NCBI GenBank assembly: GCA_036271795.1
Contig: DATAZY010000047.1
Location: 11,409 to 75,408, forward strand
Source: Galbitalea sp036271795
Lineage (GTDB): Bacteria; Actinomycetota; Actinomycetes; Actinomycetales; Microbacteriaceae
Direction: 5' to 3'
Length of the DNA stretch: 64,000 nt
The position numbers and the translations under genes are program-made. Of the stretch, positions 42,001 to 50,025 are shown piece after piece (positions within the stretch are counted from its first letter, which is position 1; each line of letters opens with the position of its first letter). A model generated the notes under the pieces. The model had not been told where the DNA came from and made no database searches. It worked only from the letters and a program-made list of their open reading frames with translations.

Positions 42001-42483
42001 CTATGAAAGCCGAACAACGGGTTCGTGGAGCACCGGGAAGTTCACGGACGCGGCGATGAAACACTTCTCGCTCGCCTCGTGATGCAGATTTCTGGCCAGC
42101 TCCAGCCGGGCATCCGCGTCGTTTCCCGCCGCGATTGTGACAACGGGTCGGAGCGTCGCGGAGACGAAATGACCTCCGCCGTCAGCGGTCTGTTCCATCA
42201 CCCCGATCGCTGCATCCGAGTACGCAGTGACGACGATGCCGTGGCTGGCGGCGACGTGCAGATAGCTCAGCAGGTGGCACTGACTGAGCGCCGCGAGCAG
42301 CAGTTCCTCCGGGTTCCAGCGGTCGGTGTTACCGCGAAACGCCCGATCGGCCGACGCGGCTATCTCGGGCTTACCGGGCGCTGCCACACGGTGCTCGCGA
42401 CCGTAGGACTTGTAGTCGTTGGTGCCCGTGCCACGGTTGCCCTGCCACTCGACATCGACCTCATATGTGTGCTGGATCTCCAC
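42001..42483 (-). CDS. OsmC-family peroxidase
   Basis: OsmC/Ohr proteins reduce organic hydroperoxides with two redox cysteines. Both are visible: LLLAALSQCHLLSYLHV (Cys near residue 69) and EASEKCFIAASVNFPV (Cys near 139). The N-terminal GNRGTGTNDYKSYGREH and RGNTDRWNPEELL are family hallmarks. At 160 residues length is normal. It is divergent from the GabT-like gene with 57 bases between the starts. Confidence 0.88.
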   Translation of the reverse strand: MEIQHTYEVDVEWQGNRGTGTNDYKSYGREHRVAAPGKPEIAASADRAFRGNTDRWNPEELLLAALSQCHLLSYLHVAASHGIVVTAYSDAAIGVMEQTADGGGHFVSATLRPVVTIAAGNDADARLELARNLHHEASEKCFIAASVNFPVLHEPVVRLS

Positions 42484-42540
42484 TGCATCCCCTCACCGCC
42501 GAAGACTAAACTCGGCCAAGACTAGAAATTGGAACCAACC

Positions 42541-43890
42541 ATGACCGACACAATTACCGCTGCCATCACGCTGCCGATCGTTCCGCAGCAACGTCGCATC
42601 GTCACCGCAGTTCCGGGACCCAAATCTCAGGCCCTGCAGCAACGACGACTCGCGGCGATACCGGTTGGAGTCAATTCTGCCCTTCCCGTGTACATCGCGC
42701 GGGCGCACGGCGCGGTCCTGGTGGATGTGGACGGCAACCAGTTTCTGGATCTCGGCTCCGGCATCGGCGTGACGACCGTCGGCCATACGAACGACGCGGT
42801 CGTCGAGGCCGCGTCCGAGCAGCTCAAGCGGCTCACGCACGCCGCCTTCACGATCACGCCGTACGAGGGCTATGTGAAGGTCGCCGAACTGCTGGCCGAG
42901 CACACACCAGGTACTCACGCGAAGAAGACGGTGCTGCAGAACTCCGGTGCGGAGGCGGTCGAAAACGGCGTCAAGATTGCCCGCAAATACACCGGGCGGG
43001 GCGGTGTCGCAGTCCTTGACCACGCCTATCACGGTCGCACCAGCCTGACGATGGCCATGACATTCAAAGCGATGCCCTACGCCTCCGGCTTTGGGCCCTT
43101 CCCCGGTGACATTTATCGCGCCCCCAGCTCGTACCCATTCCATGACGGCCTGAGCGGCGCGGATGCGGCGAAGCGCACGATCGTGCATCTCGAGAAGTCC
43201 GTTGGCGCATCCGATCTGGCCTGTCTCATCGTCGAGCCCATTCAGGGCGAGGGCGGATTCCAGATACCCGCGGACGGCTACCTGCCGGCACTTCAGGAGT
43301 GGTGCAGCGCGAACGGGATCGTGTTCATCGCCGACGAGATCCAGAGCGGGATGGCGCGTACCGGCAAATATTTTGCCAGTGAGCACTTCGGTGTCGTTCC
43401 CGACATGGTGCTCTCCGCGAAGGGTATCGCGGGCGGGCTGCCGCTGTCCGGAATCACGGGACGAGCAGAAATCATGGATGCGGCGCATCCCGGTGGCCTC
43501 GGCGGAACCTTTGGTGGCAATCCGGTCTCCTGTGCCGCGGCAATCGCTGTCTTCGGCGAGATCGAGTCCAACGGCCTGCTCGGTCGTGCCACGTCCATCG
43601 GCGAGATCCTCCGTCCCGCTCTGCTGGAGCTCCAGAAGAAGTACGACATCATCGGCGACGTGCGCGGGATTGGCGCGATGCAGGCGATCGAGCTGGTTGT
43701 TCCCGGGACGAACGAGCACAATTCGGCCGCACTCGGCACGATTGTGTCCTACGCCGCCCAGCACGGTGTGCTCCTGCTGACGGCGGGGACGCACGGCAAC
43801 GTGCTGCGCTTCCTACCGAGCCTTGCCATCACGGACGACATGCTGCGTGACGCGCTCGGAGTGCTTGACGACGCTCTCGCGGCGCTGTGA
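42541..43890 (+). CDS. gabT: 4-aminobutyrate aminotransferase-like class III aminotransferase
   Basis: This PLP enzyme of class III transfers the amino group of GABA (or a related omega-amino compound) to 2-oxoglutarate. Motifs: NSGAEAVENGVKIARKYTGR (near residue 135), HAYHGRTSLTMAMT (near 165), IVEPIQGEGGF (near 240), FIADEIQSGMARTGK (near 270; Asp contacts PLP) and the Schiff-base Lys in SAKGIAGGLPLSG (near 295). ATG at 42541; upstream frame to 42529 is only four codons. GabT fits best; a related omega-aminotransferase is possible. The partial aldehyde dehydrogenase at the right edge could act in the same catabolic theme but is 20 kb away. Confidence 0.88.
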   Translation: MTDTITAAITLPIVPQQRRIVTAVPGPKSQALQQRRLAAIPVGVNSALPVYIARAHGAVLVDVDGNQFLDLGSGIGVTTVGHTNDAVVEAASEQLKRLTHAAFTITPYEGYVKVAELLAEHTPGTHAKKTVLQNSGAEAVENGVKIARKYTGRGGVAVLDHAYHGRTSLTMAMTFKAMPYASGFGPFPGDIYRAPSSYPFHDGLSGADAAKRTIVHLEKSVGASDLACLIVEPIQGEGGFQIPADGYLPALQEWCSANGIVFIADEIQSGMARTGKYFASEHFGVVPDMVLSAKGIAGGLPLSGITGRAEIMDAAHPGGLGGTFGGNPVSCAAAIAVFGEIESNGLLGRATSIGEILRPALLELQKKYDIIGDVRGIGAMQAIELVVPGTNEHNSAALGTIVSYAAQHGVLLLTAGTHGNVLRFLPSLAITDDMLRDALGVLDDALAAL

Positions 43891-43900
43891 CCACCCCACG

Positions 43901-44869
43901 GTGAGGTCGGCACTCCAGGCTCGCGGATGCGTCGAGCTCGCCCGCGTCGAGCGGAGCGGGATGGTCGAATCGCGGCACCTCGGCGCCGCCGTCCTGGTCA
44001 ACGCGAAAGGCACGCTGGTCCGTTCGCTCGGCGATGCCAGTGCCCTGATCTATCCACGTTCGACGCTCAAGCCGCTGCAGGCGGTTGCCGTCCTGCGCGC
44101 CGGCGCACCCCTCGTGGGCGCGCAGGTTGTCCTGGCATCAGCAAGCCATGCGGGCAGCCCGGAGCACCTCGCAGTGGTGCGATCCATCCTCGACGCGGCC
44201 GAGCTGCCGGCGAGCGCGCTCCAGTGCCCGGTCGACTGGCCCCTTGGCCGCGAATATCGTGACGATCTGGTCCGTTCCGGTGACGGACCGAGTCGGATGC
44301 ATATGAACTGCTCCGGCAAGCACGCGGCATTTCTGCTCGCCTGCGTCGTGAACGGCTGGACCACGGAGGACTATCTCGAGCCGGATCATCCCCTCCAGGT
44401 TCTCGTCCGGGACACCGTCGTCGAACTCACGGGAGAACCCGTCGAACACAGCGGAACGGATGGCTGTGGAGCGCCCGTGCACGCGGTGAGCCTCGAGGGT
44501 CTCGCCCGGGCGGTCGGCCGGGTCAGTAGCGCAGACAGCGGAAATGCCGCGGTGCTGACCGAAGCGATCCTGGCTAATCCGTGGGCGATCGACGGCGTAG
44601 GACGTGCAAACACGCTCGTGATCGAGGAGCTGGGCCTCATTGCCAAGCTCGGCGCAGAGGGCGTCCTGGTGCTCGGAGCGAAATCGGGAGCCGCGGTCGC
44701 CGTCAAGATCCTCGACGGAGGCTCTCGCGCCGCGACTCTGGTTGCGCTCGAACTCATGGTCGAGGCTGGCGAGGTTTCGCGATCCGCGGCGACCGAGGTT
44801 CTCGAACGCTCGCTCGAGCCGGTGCTCGGTGGCGGGCACGTTGTCGGCTCGATCCTGCCCGCGTTCTAG
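43901..44869 (+). CDS. L-asparaginase II-type amidohydrolase
   Basis: This belongs to the asparaginase II family (distinct from E. coli type I/II). It shows the conserved HMNCSGKHAAFLLACVVNGW (near residue 130) and EHSGTDGCGAPVHAVSL (near 185) motifs that surround the catalytic threonine/serine. At about 323 residues length is normal. The start is uncertain: GTG at 43901 begins ten bases after the gabT stop without a clear ribosome site. A second candidate, GTG at 43887 overlapping the gabT stop, would read VTTPR and then a stop. Hydrolysis of Asn to Asp plus ammonia is inferred from family. Confidence 0.85.
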   Translation: MRSALQARGCVELARVERSGMVESRHLGAAVLVNAKGTLVRSLGDASALIYPRSTLKPLQAVAVLRAGAPLVGAQVVLASASHAGSPEHLAVVRSILDAAELPASALQCPVDWPLGREYRDDLVRSGDGPSRMHMNCSGKHAAFLLACVVNGWTTEDYLEPDHPLQVLVRDTVVELTGEPVEHSGTDGCGAPVHAVSLEGLARAVGRVSSADSGNAAVLTEAILANPWAIDGVGRANTLVIEELGLIAKLGAEGVLVLGAKSGAAVAVKILDGGSRAATLVALELMVEAGEVSRSAATEVLERSLEPVLGGGHVVGSILPAF

Positions 44870-44991
44870 CCCGTCGGGCAATCGTCGGAGGCGAGCAAAT
44901 CGACCATATTGTTGCATTATGTTCACGAAATCCGTGGAATTGACCCGTAAACGGGGGCGAAATCGGCGGTTTTCGACACTACGCTGAAGGC

Positions 44992-46107
44992 ATGAAGGTC
45001 GCCGTCCCAGCCGAAGTCAAGAACAACGAATATCGTGTCGCCATCACCCCCGCCGGCGTGCACGAACTGGTGACCCATGGTCATCAGGTAGTCGTGCAGG
45101 CGGGCGCGGGAGACGGATCTTCGATTCCCGACGCCGCCTATGTCGCGGCGGGCGCGTCCATCAGCAAGGATGCCGCCTCGACCTGGGCGCAGGGCGAAAT
45201 GGTGCTCAAGGTCAAGGAGCCAATCGAGAGCGAATACGGCTACTTTCGCGATGACCTGGTGCTCTTCACTTACCTCCATCTCGCCGCCGAGCCGGAGCTT
45301 ACGAAAGCGTTGATCGAGTCCGACATCACCGCGATCGCATACGAGACCGTTCAGCTGGCATCCCGGGCGCTCCCCCTGCTCGCGCCGATGAGCGAGGTCG
45401 CCGGACGCCTGGCACCTATCGTCGGCGCCAACGTGATGTTGCGCCCGAACGGCGGACCCGGACTTCTCGTTCCCGGAGTTCCCGGAACCTATCCGGCGAG
45501 CATCGTGGTACTGGGTGGCGGCGTCGCCGGCACCAACGCGGTCTCGGTTGCCGTGGGGCTCGGCGCGGACGTCACCGTGCTCGACACCAACCTGCAGCGC
45601 CTTCGCGAAATCGACGCGCTCTATGCCGGCCGGGTGAAGACCATCGCCTCTAATACTTTTGAAATCGATCGCGCCGTGGTCAGCGCGGATATGGTCATCG
45701 GCTCCGTGCTCGTGCCGGGCGCTAAGGCGCCGAAGCTCGTGAGCAATGAGCTGGTGTCTCGCATGAAGCCCGGAAGTGTCCTCGTGGATATCGCGATCGA
45801 CCAGGGTGGATGCTTTGCGGACTCGCATCCCACCACCCATGCAGACCCGACGTTCCGTGTGCACAATTCGCTGTTCTATTGCGTCGCCAACATGCCCGGT
45901 GCCGTTGCCAATACATCGACCTATGCGCTCACCAATGCGACGCTGCCCTACGCGAGGTCCGTCGCGAACCTCGGCTGGCTCGACGCGCTGCGAGCCGACC
46001 CCGCCCTCGCCCTCGGCCTGAACGTTCACGCGGGTGCGGTCACCAGTGAACCGGTTGCGACCGCCCACGGACTGACTCATGTCCCGCTGAGCTCGGTGCT
46101 CGGCTAG
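44992..46107 (+). CDS. ald: Alanine dehydrogenase
   Basis: Ald interconverts L-alanine and pyruvate with NAD. Motifs: MKVAVPAEVKNNEYRVAITP (residues 1-20), catalytic His in LFTYLHLAAEPELT (near 96), LGGGVAGTNAVSVAVGLGAD (Rossmann, near 174-193), and DIAIDQGGCFADSHPTTH (near 270; Asp of active site). At 371 residues it is full length. ATG at 44992 is preceded by GAAGG. Upstream there is an AT-rich patch (about 44910-44925) that could hold an Lrp-type (AldR) site. Its 3' end overlaps the convergent FtsK-like gene by four bases. Confidence 0.95.
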   Translation: MKVAVPAEVKNNEYRVAITPAGVHELVTHGHQVVVQAGAGDGSSIPDAAYVAAGASISKDAASTWAQGEMVLKVKEPIESEYGYFRDDLVLFTYLHLAAEPELTKALIESDITAIAYETVQLASRALPLLAPMSEVAGRLAPIVGANVMLRPNGGPGLLVPGVPGTYPASIVVLGGGVAGTNAVSVAVGLGADVTVLDTNLQRLREIDALYAGRVKTIASNTFEIDRAVVSADMVIGSVLVPGAKAPKLVSNELVSRMKPGSVLVDIAIDQGGCFADSHPTTHADPTFRVHNSLFYCVANMPGAVANTSTYALTNATLPYARSVANLGWLDALRADPALALGLNVHAGAVTSEPVATAHGLTHVPLSSVLG

Positions 46108-48983
46108 ATTCGCGGCCGAACCAATCGCGCGCGACCAAACTCCTTTTCGGGCGTCGCGGCCCAGAGCGTCCGTTCCCCTGCCGCGAACGGCGGCGGGAGG
46201 TCGCGTGATCGGGTCAGGGTACGAAACTCCGCGAGTGAGACGCCGTCGAAGAGAACGGTCGACTCTCGCTGCAAAGAACCGAAGACGGCCCACTGCGATT
46301 GCCACCCATCCGGGTCGGCAATCACGATGGGCGGCTGCCCACCGCGGGAGACCGTGAGTTCGCCGGGGGAATCGCGGAACCCAACCGGTGCAAGCACCAC
46401 AACCCTCCGGTCGGGTGCCAGTACGCGAAGAGTGGATGCGAATCGCTCCGGGTGCGACGACACCCCGACTATCGGTGCCGAAGTCGGATCGATCTCCATC
46501 ACGCGCGGACCCGCAGTCGGGGGCGGGACGGCCGGGGCGACTGCCACCTGAATCCGGCGCCCAAGCAGGTGCCCTGCTCCCGGCGGCAAGTTCTGTACGA
46601 AAGTGGCGGACTCACCCCCGGCCAGTACATATTCCGTCCGATTAGGCATCCGAAGGACCAGGGTGCCGCCACACAGCGCCGAGAGCGAATGCATCGCACC
46701 CGCTACCCGCTGAGCGGTGAGAACGCACCAGGTGCCCGCCGCCGGCCCTTCACGCAGTGCTCGGGTCGCCAGGTCGATGAGTGCCGATTGGTAGCCGTCC
46801 GGGCATGCGGAGATGATCGCATCGAGGTCGTCGAACAGCAGCACTCGGGGCGCGTGGCCGCCGCCAGTCACTACCTCGGCCAGCGCATCCCACACGCACG
46901 GGAGGGAACTGCTTACCCGTACCACCTCGATAGACGATGCAGCGGCGGCAAGTGCCGCGAGAACGCCCGACTTCCCCGATCCGGCCGTCCCGACGACGAG
47001 CAGCGAACCGTGCTCGCGTGGACGGTAACGCGCCGGCCGCTGCGCCTGATCGTCGGGAAGGTCGGCGAGGGCGAATGTGATTCCATCATCCGAATCACTC
47101 GAATCTAACTCGCGCGCACCCAACTCGCGCGCACCTAACTCAGTCAGGGTGATGTGACTGTCCAACGGTGGCAGCCACGGAGCGCGGGGACGCGGGGAAT
47201 CCGCCCACCGTTCAACCACTCCAGCGACATCATCGGACGAGCACCTCGCAACCTGGAATGGCACGGGCAATCCCCCGGCGAGACTCAGAAGGGCGCGACC
47301 CCGCGGTCGTGCGGGCAATTCTGCCGCCGCCGATGTCCCGATCACCGCGGTGCTGTCGGCAGCGCTCGTCACGCGAAGCGAGACTCGCATCGGGCAGTTG
47401 GCAAGGATGCCATCCCGGACGACTCCGGTTGGGCGCTGGGTGCACAGCACCAGATGCACACCGAGCGAGCGACCGCGAGCGGCGATATCGGCGAACAGTG
47501 CGTGCAGGGACGGGAAGGACTCGAGCAGAGCGGCATATTCATCGACGACCACGACAAGGCGGGGGAACGGCGGTGATGCGGTCTGGTCGACCGAGCGAAG
47601 CGCATGTGCTGCAAGCAGGCGCTCGCGGTATCGAAGCTCAGCGCCAAGGCTCGCGAGCGCACGCAGCGGCTGTTCGGCATCCAGATCGGTGAGAAGACCG
47701 ACCGAGTGCGGTAGATCGAGCAACGAGCCGAAGGATGCGCCGCCCTTGAAGTCGACAAACAGGAACGTGACGACGCTTGGCGCTCGCCGGGCCGCGATGC
47801 CGAGAACCCAACTGAGCAGCAGTTCGCTCTTGCCGCTCCCGGTGGTTCCACCCACGACCGCATGCGGTCCGTCCGCTACGAGGTCGAGCGAAACCGGACC
47901 GTCGAACCCGATCCCCACGACCGCTGCCAGCCCAGTCAACTCCGCGGCTCGGTCGTCCGAGGCATCCTGAATCTCACCGAAGCCCACGCGGTCTGGCATG
48001 GCTGAGCCGACGAGCTGACGAACGCCGAGTCGCTCCGCGAGCCCCGCGAGCGCGGCCGCGCCAACGGCAGCTTCCGCCGCTCCGAGGAATTCCGCCTGGA
48101 TGATTACCCCGTCGCGGAGCACGGTGCCATCGGCGCGCAGCTCAAGCGCGACATCGACCTCTCGCGGGAGCGCCGTGACCGATGCCGCCGTGACAACATC
48201 CACGGACCGACCCGACGAAGTGAACCGTACTGCGCTCGAATTACTTGAGTTCAGTACGCGGTGCGGCAGCAGACCCAGCCAGGATGCTGCGGAATCGACC
48301 GGGATCGTGAGCGACCAATCTGTGGGCGACAGCGTCGCGGCGAGCTGCAGGATCACTGCTCGAGCGGCCGCCTCGACGGGCACCGGTCGCCCGGCGATGC
48401 CGATTCCAGATTCCACGGTGCCGAGGATTGGCGCATCGTGCAGCGTGCCCGCTCGGTCCCGCAGGTTTGCGAGCGTCGCCTCGACCGATGGGTCGGGCGT
48501 TCGCGGCTGCCCCAGCGATGCCGGGTGCCGGTCGACTGCGCCGTTGTACCCGACTGCGCTTGAGACTGCGCCGATTCCCAGCCGAATCACGACATCTCGC
48601 GCCGGGTCGCCGCGCCAGTGTCGCGCAATTTTCTCCGGGGCTTCGAGGAGCTCGCGAAGACTCGGCAACTCACCCCCGGCCAGCCGGCGCTCGGCGGTGT
48701 GCGCATCCTCGATCGCCGCGTCGACCCGGATTGCGTCCGCTGTGAACCTCGCGGTCTCGCGTCGGCTCGCCCGACGACGGGAGAGGGCTGCGTCCGCGGT
48801 TGACGCCACACCAACCACGGGACCGAGGGCGGCAAAAACCAGGGTGTACGCCGAGCGGGTGACGGCAAACAGGACGAACGACACCACAAGCGGCGCGATG
48901 GTTGCCACGAGCGGGAACCGGCGGGGAGGCGGCAATTCCGGCGGGCGTGGCGCCTCGATCGTTGGCGTGGTCTGCGCGATCAT
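46104..48983 (-). CDS. FtsK/EccC-type double-ATPase membrane protein
   Basis: The protein has two membrane segments near residues 25-65, then two FtsK/SpoIIIE-like ATPase modules: Walker A GGTTGSGKSELLL (near 380) with Walker B FLFVDFKGG, and GTAGSGKSGVLAAL (near 664) with LLFDDLDAI. This arrangement resembles EccC, the motor of type VII secretion, although EccC usually has a third module. It ends the 46-63.6 kb operon, 70 bases after a zinc-ribbon/FHA gene. No WXG100 substrate, EccB, EccD or mycosin gene is seen here, so a distinct export or division role is possible. ATG at 48981-48983 is chosen over the 48995 start. Confidence 0.82.
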   Translation of the reverse strand: MIAQTTPTIEAPRPPELPPPRRFPLVATIAPLVVSFVLFAVTRSAYTLVFAALGPVVGVASTADAALSRRRASRRETARFTADAIRVDAAIEDAHTAERRLAGGELPSLRELLEAPEKIARHWRGDPARDVVIRLGIGAVSSAVGYNGAVDRHPASLGQPRTPDPSVEATLANLRDRAGTLHDAPILGTVESGIGIAGRPVPVEAAARAVILQLAATLSPTDWSLTIPVDSAASWLGLLPHRVLNSSNSSAVRFTSSGRSVDVVTAASVTALPREVDVALELRADGTVLRDGVIIQAEFLGAAEAAVGAAALAGLAERLGVRQLVGSAMPDRVGFGEIQDASDDRAAELTGLAAVVGIGFDGPVSLDLVADGPHAVVGGTTGSGKSELLLSWVLGIAARRAPSVVTFLFVDFKGGASFGSLLDLPHSVGLLTDLDAEQPLRALASLGAELRYRERLLAAHALRSVDQTASPPFPRLVVVVDEYAALLESFPSLHALFADIAARGRSLGVHLVLCTQRPTGVVRDGILANCPMRVSLRVTSAADSTAVIGTSAAAELPARPRGRALLSLAGGLPVPFQVARCSSDDVAGVVERWADSPRPRAPWLPPLDSHITLTELGARELGARELDSSDSDDGITFALADLPDDQAQRPARYRPREHGSLLVVGTAGSGKSGVLAALAAAASSIEVVRVSSSLPCVWDALAEVVTGGGHAPRVLLFDDLDAIISACPDGYQSALIDLATRALREGPAAGTWCVLTAQRVAGAMHSLSALCGGTLVLRMPNRTEYVLAGGESATFVQNLPPGAGHLLGRRIQVAVAPAVPPPTAGPRVMEIDPTSAPIVGVSSHPERFASTLRVLAPDRRVVVLAPVGFRDSPGELTVSRGGQPPIVIADPDGWQSQWAVFGSLQRESTVLFDGVSLAEFRTLTRSRDLPPPFAAGERTLWAATPEKEFGRARLVRPRI

Positions 48984-49053
48984 GCCAACACCCAATCACG
49001 CTCGGGCGGCCGCTCGCGCGAGCTGCCCACAGCCCGAGGTGTGGCCCAGTGAC

Positions 49054-50025
49054 TCAGCTGACGACGAAGAACTGCTCGCCGATATCGACGCGTGTGCCAC
49101 GAACAATCCGGTAGCGCTTACCCGCGACCAGTCTGCGAGGCGAGGACTCGGGTTCACGTACCGTCGACCCGTTCCCGGAGAAGCGATCGCTCACCCAGAA
49201 TGAACCCGCGTCCTGGCCAAACTCGAGGTGCGTCTTCGAGACGGACTTACCCGGGTCGGTGATGCTCACCAGCTGATCGAAGTACTCCGACGGTTGCGGC
49301 GTTGGATTTCGGCCCAGCAGGCCACTGCCGAACACGGTCACGCTCTCGCCCGTGCTGAACTGCAGCACGAAGCGCTGCCCGGTCTCGCGGCGGTGCACAA
49401 TGAGCGTCTGCTCGAGCTCGTCGGAGTCGCTGAAGACTTTCGACCCGCGGTCGCCCCAGGGGAAGGGATCGCGGCGCACGGGTGCCAGTTTCCGCTCCGG
49501 AAGGACTTCGGCGGCGCGCAGATCGTCTCCCAATTGATCAACGGCGAGTTGATCGTCCGAGAGTTGGTCGTCGGCGAGTTGCTCCTCCGCGAGTACGGCC
49601 GGCGGGAGGTCCTGTTCGACATCGGCCGAGGGTTCTGCGACGTCGGATTCTGCGACGACGGGTTCTGGAATGTCGGATTCTGGGATATCGGGTTCCTGAA
49701 TGTCGCGTTCCTGAATGTCGCGTTCCCGAATGGCGGTTTGGCGAATGAACGGGATCTCGGTCTCCAGCTCCGGTAGCGCGCGGCGGACGACCGGCTGGAT
49801 AATGGCGGTGTCGCGGGGAGACGCGACGACGATGCGGATCTCATCGCCGTCCGCTCGCTCCGACCCGGCGTCCGGCTGAGCGTCGGTTCCGGACAGGGCT
49901 GGTTCCACCGGCATCCCGCTGTCCGGGTGGAGGGTCCTCGCGGTGCGCGTGCCAACCGCTCGGCCGCACTCACCGCAAAATAGCGCGCCGTGCGGAAGTT
50001 CGGTTCCGCAGACCTCACAGTTCAC
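49054..50025 (-). CDS. Zinc-ribbon and FHA domain protein with pentapeptide-like repeats
   Basis: The N-terminus is a CEVC...CGEC zinc ribbon (residues 3-22). The middle (about 70-190) is acidic and repetitive with DIQE/DIPE units and DDQL units, each about five residues, encoded by 15-bp repeats. The C-terminal 100 residues form an FHA domain (GSGLLGRNP, then SITDPGKSVSKTHLEF, SDRFSGNGSTV), which binds phosphothreonine. GTG at 50023-50025 has GGGGAGGGG about seven bases away, and overlaps the upstream gene's 3' end by 11 bases. It would read phosphorylated partners made by the kinase in this operon. Confidence 0.85.
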   Translation of the reverse strand: MNCEVCGTELPHGALFCGECGRAVGTRTARTLHPDSGMPVEPALSGTDAQPDAGSERADGDEIRIVVASPRDTAIIQPVVRRALPELETEIPFIRQTAIRERDIQERDIQEPDIPESDIPEPVVAESDVAEPSADVEQDLPPAVLAEEQLADDQLSDDQLAVDQLGDDLRAAEVLPERKLAPVRRDPFPWGDRGSKVFSDSDELEQTLIVHRRETGQRFVLQFSTGESVTVFGSGLLGRNPTPQPSEYFDQLVSITDPGKSVSKTHLEFGQDAGSFWVSDRFSGNGSTVREPESSPRRLVAGKRYRIVRGTRVDIGEQFFVVS

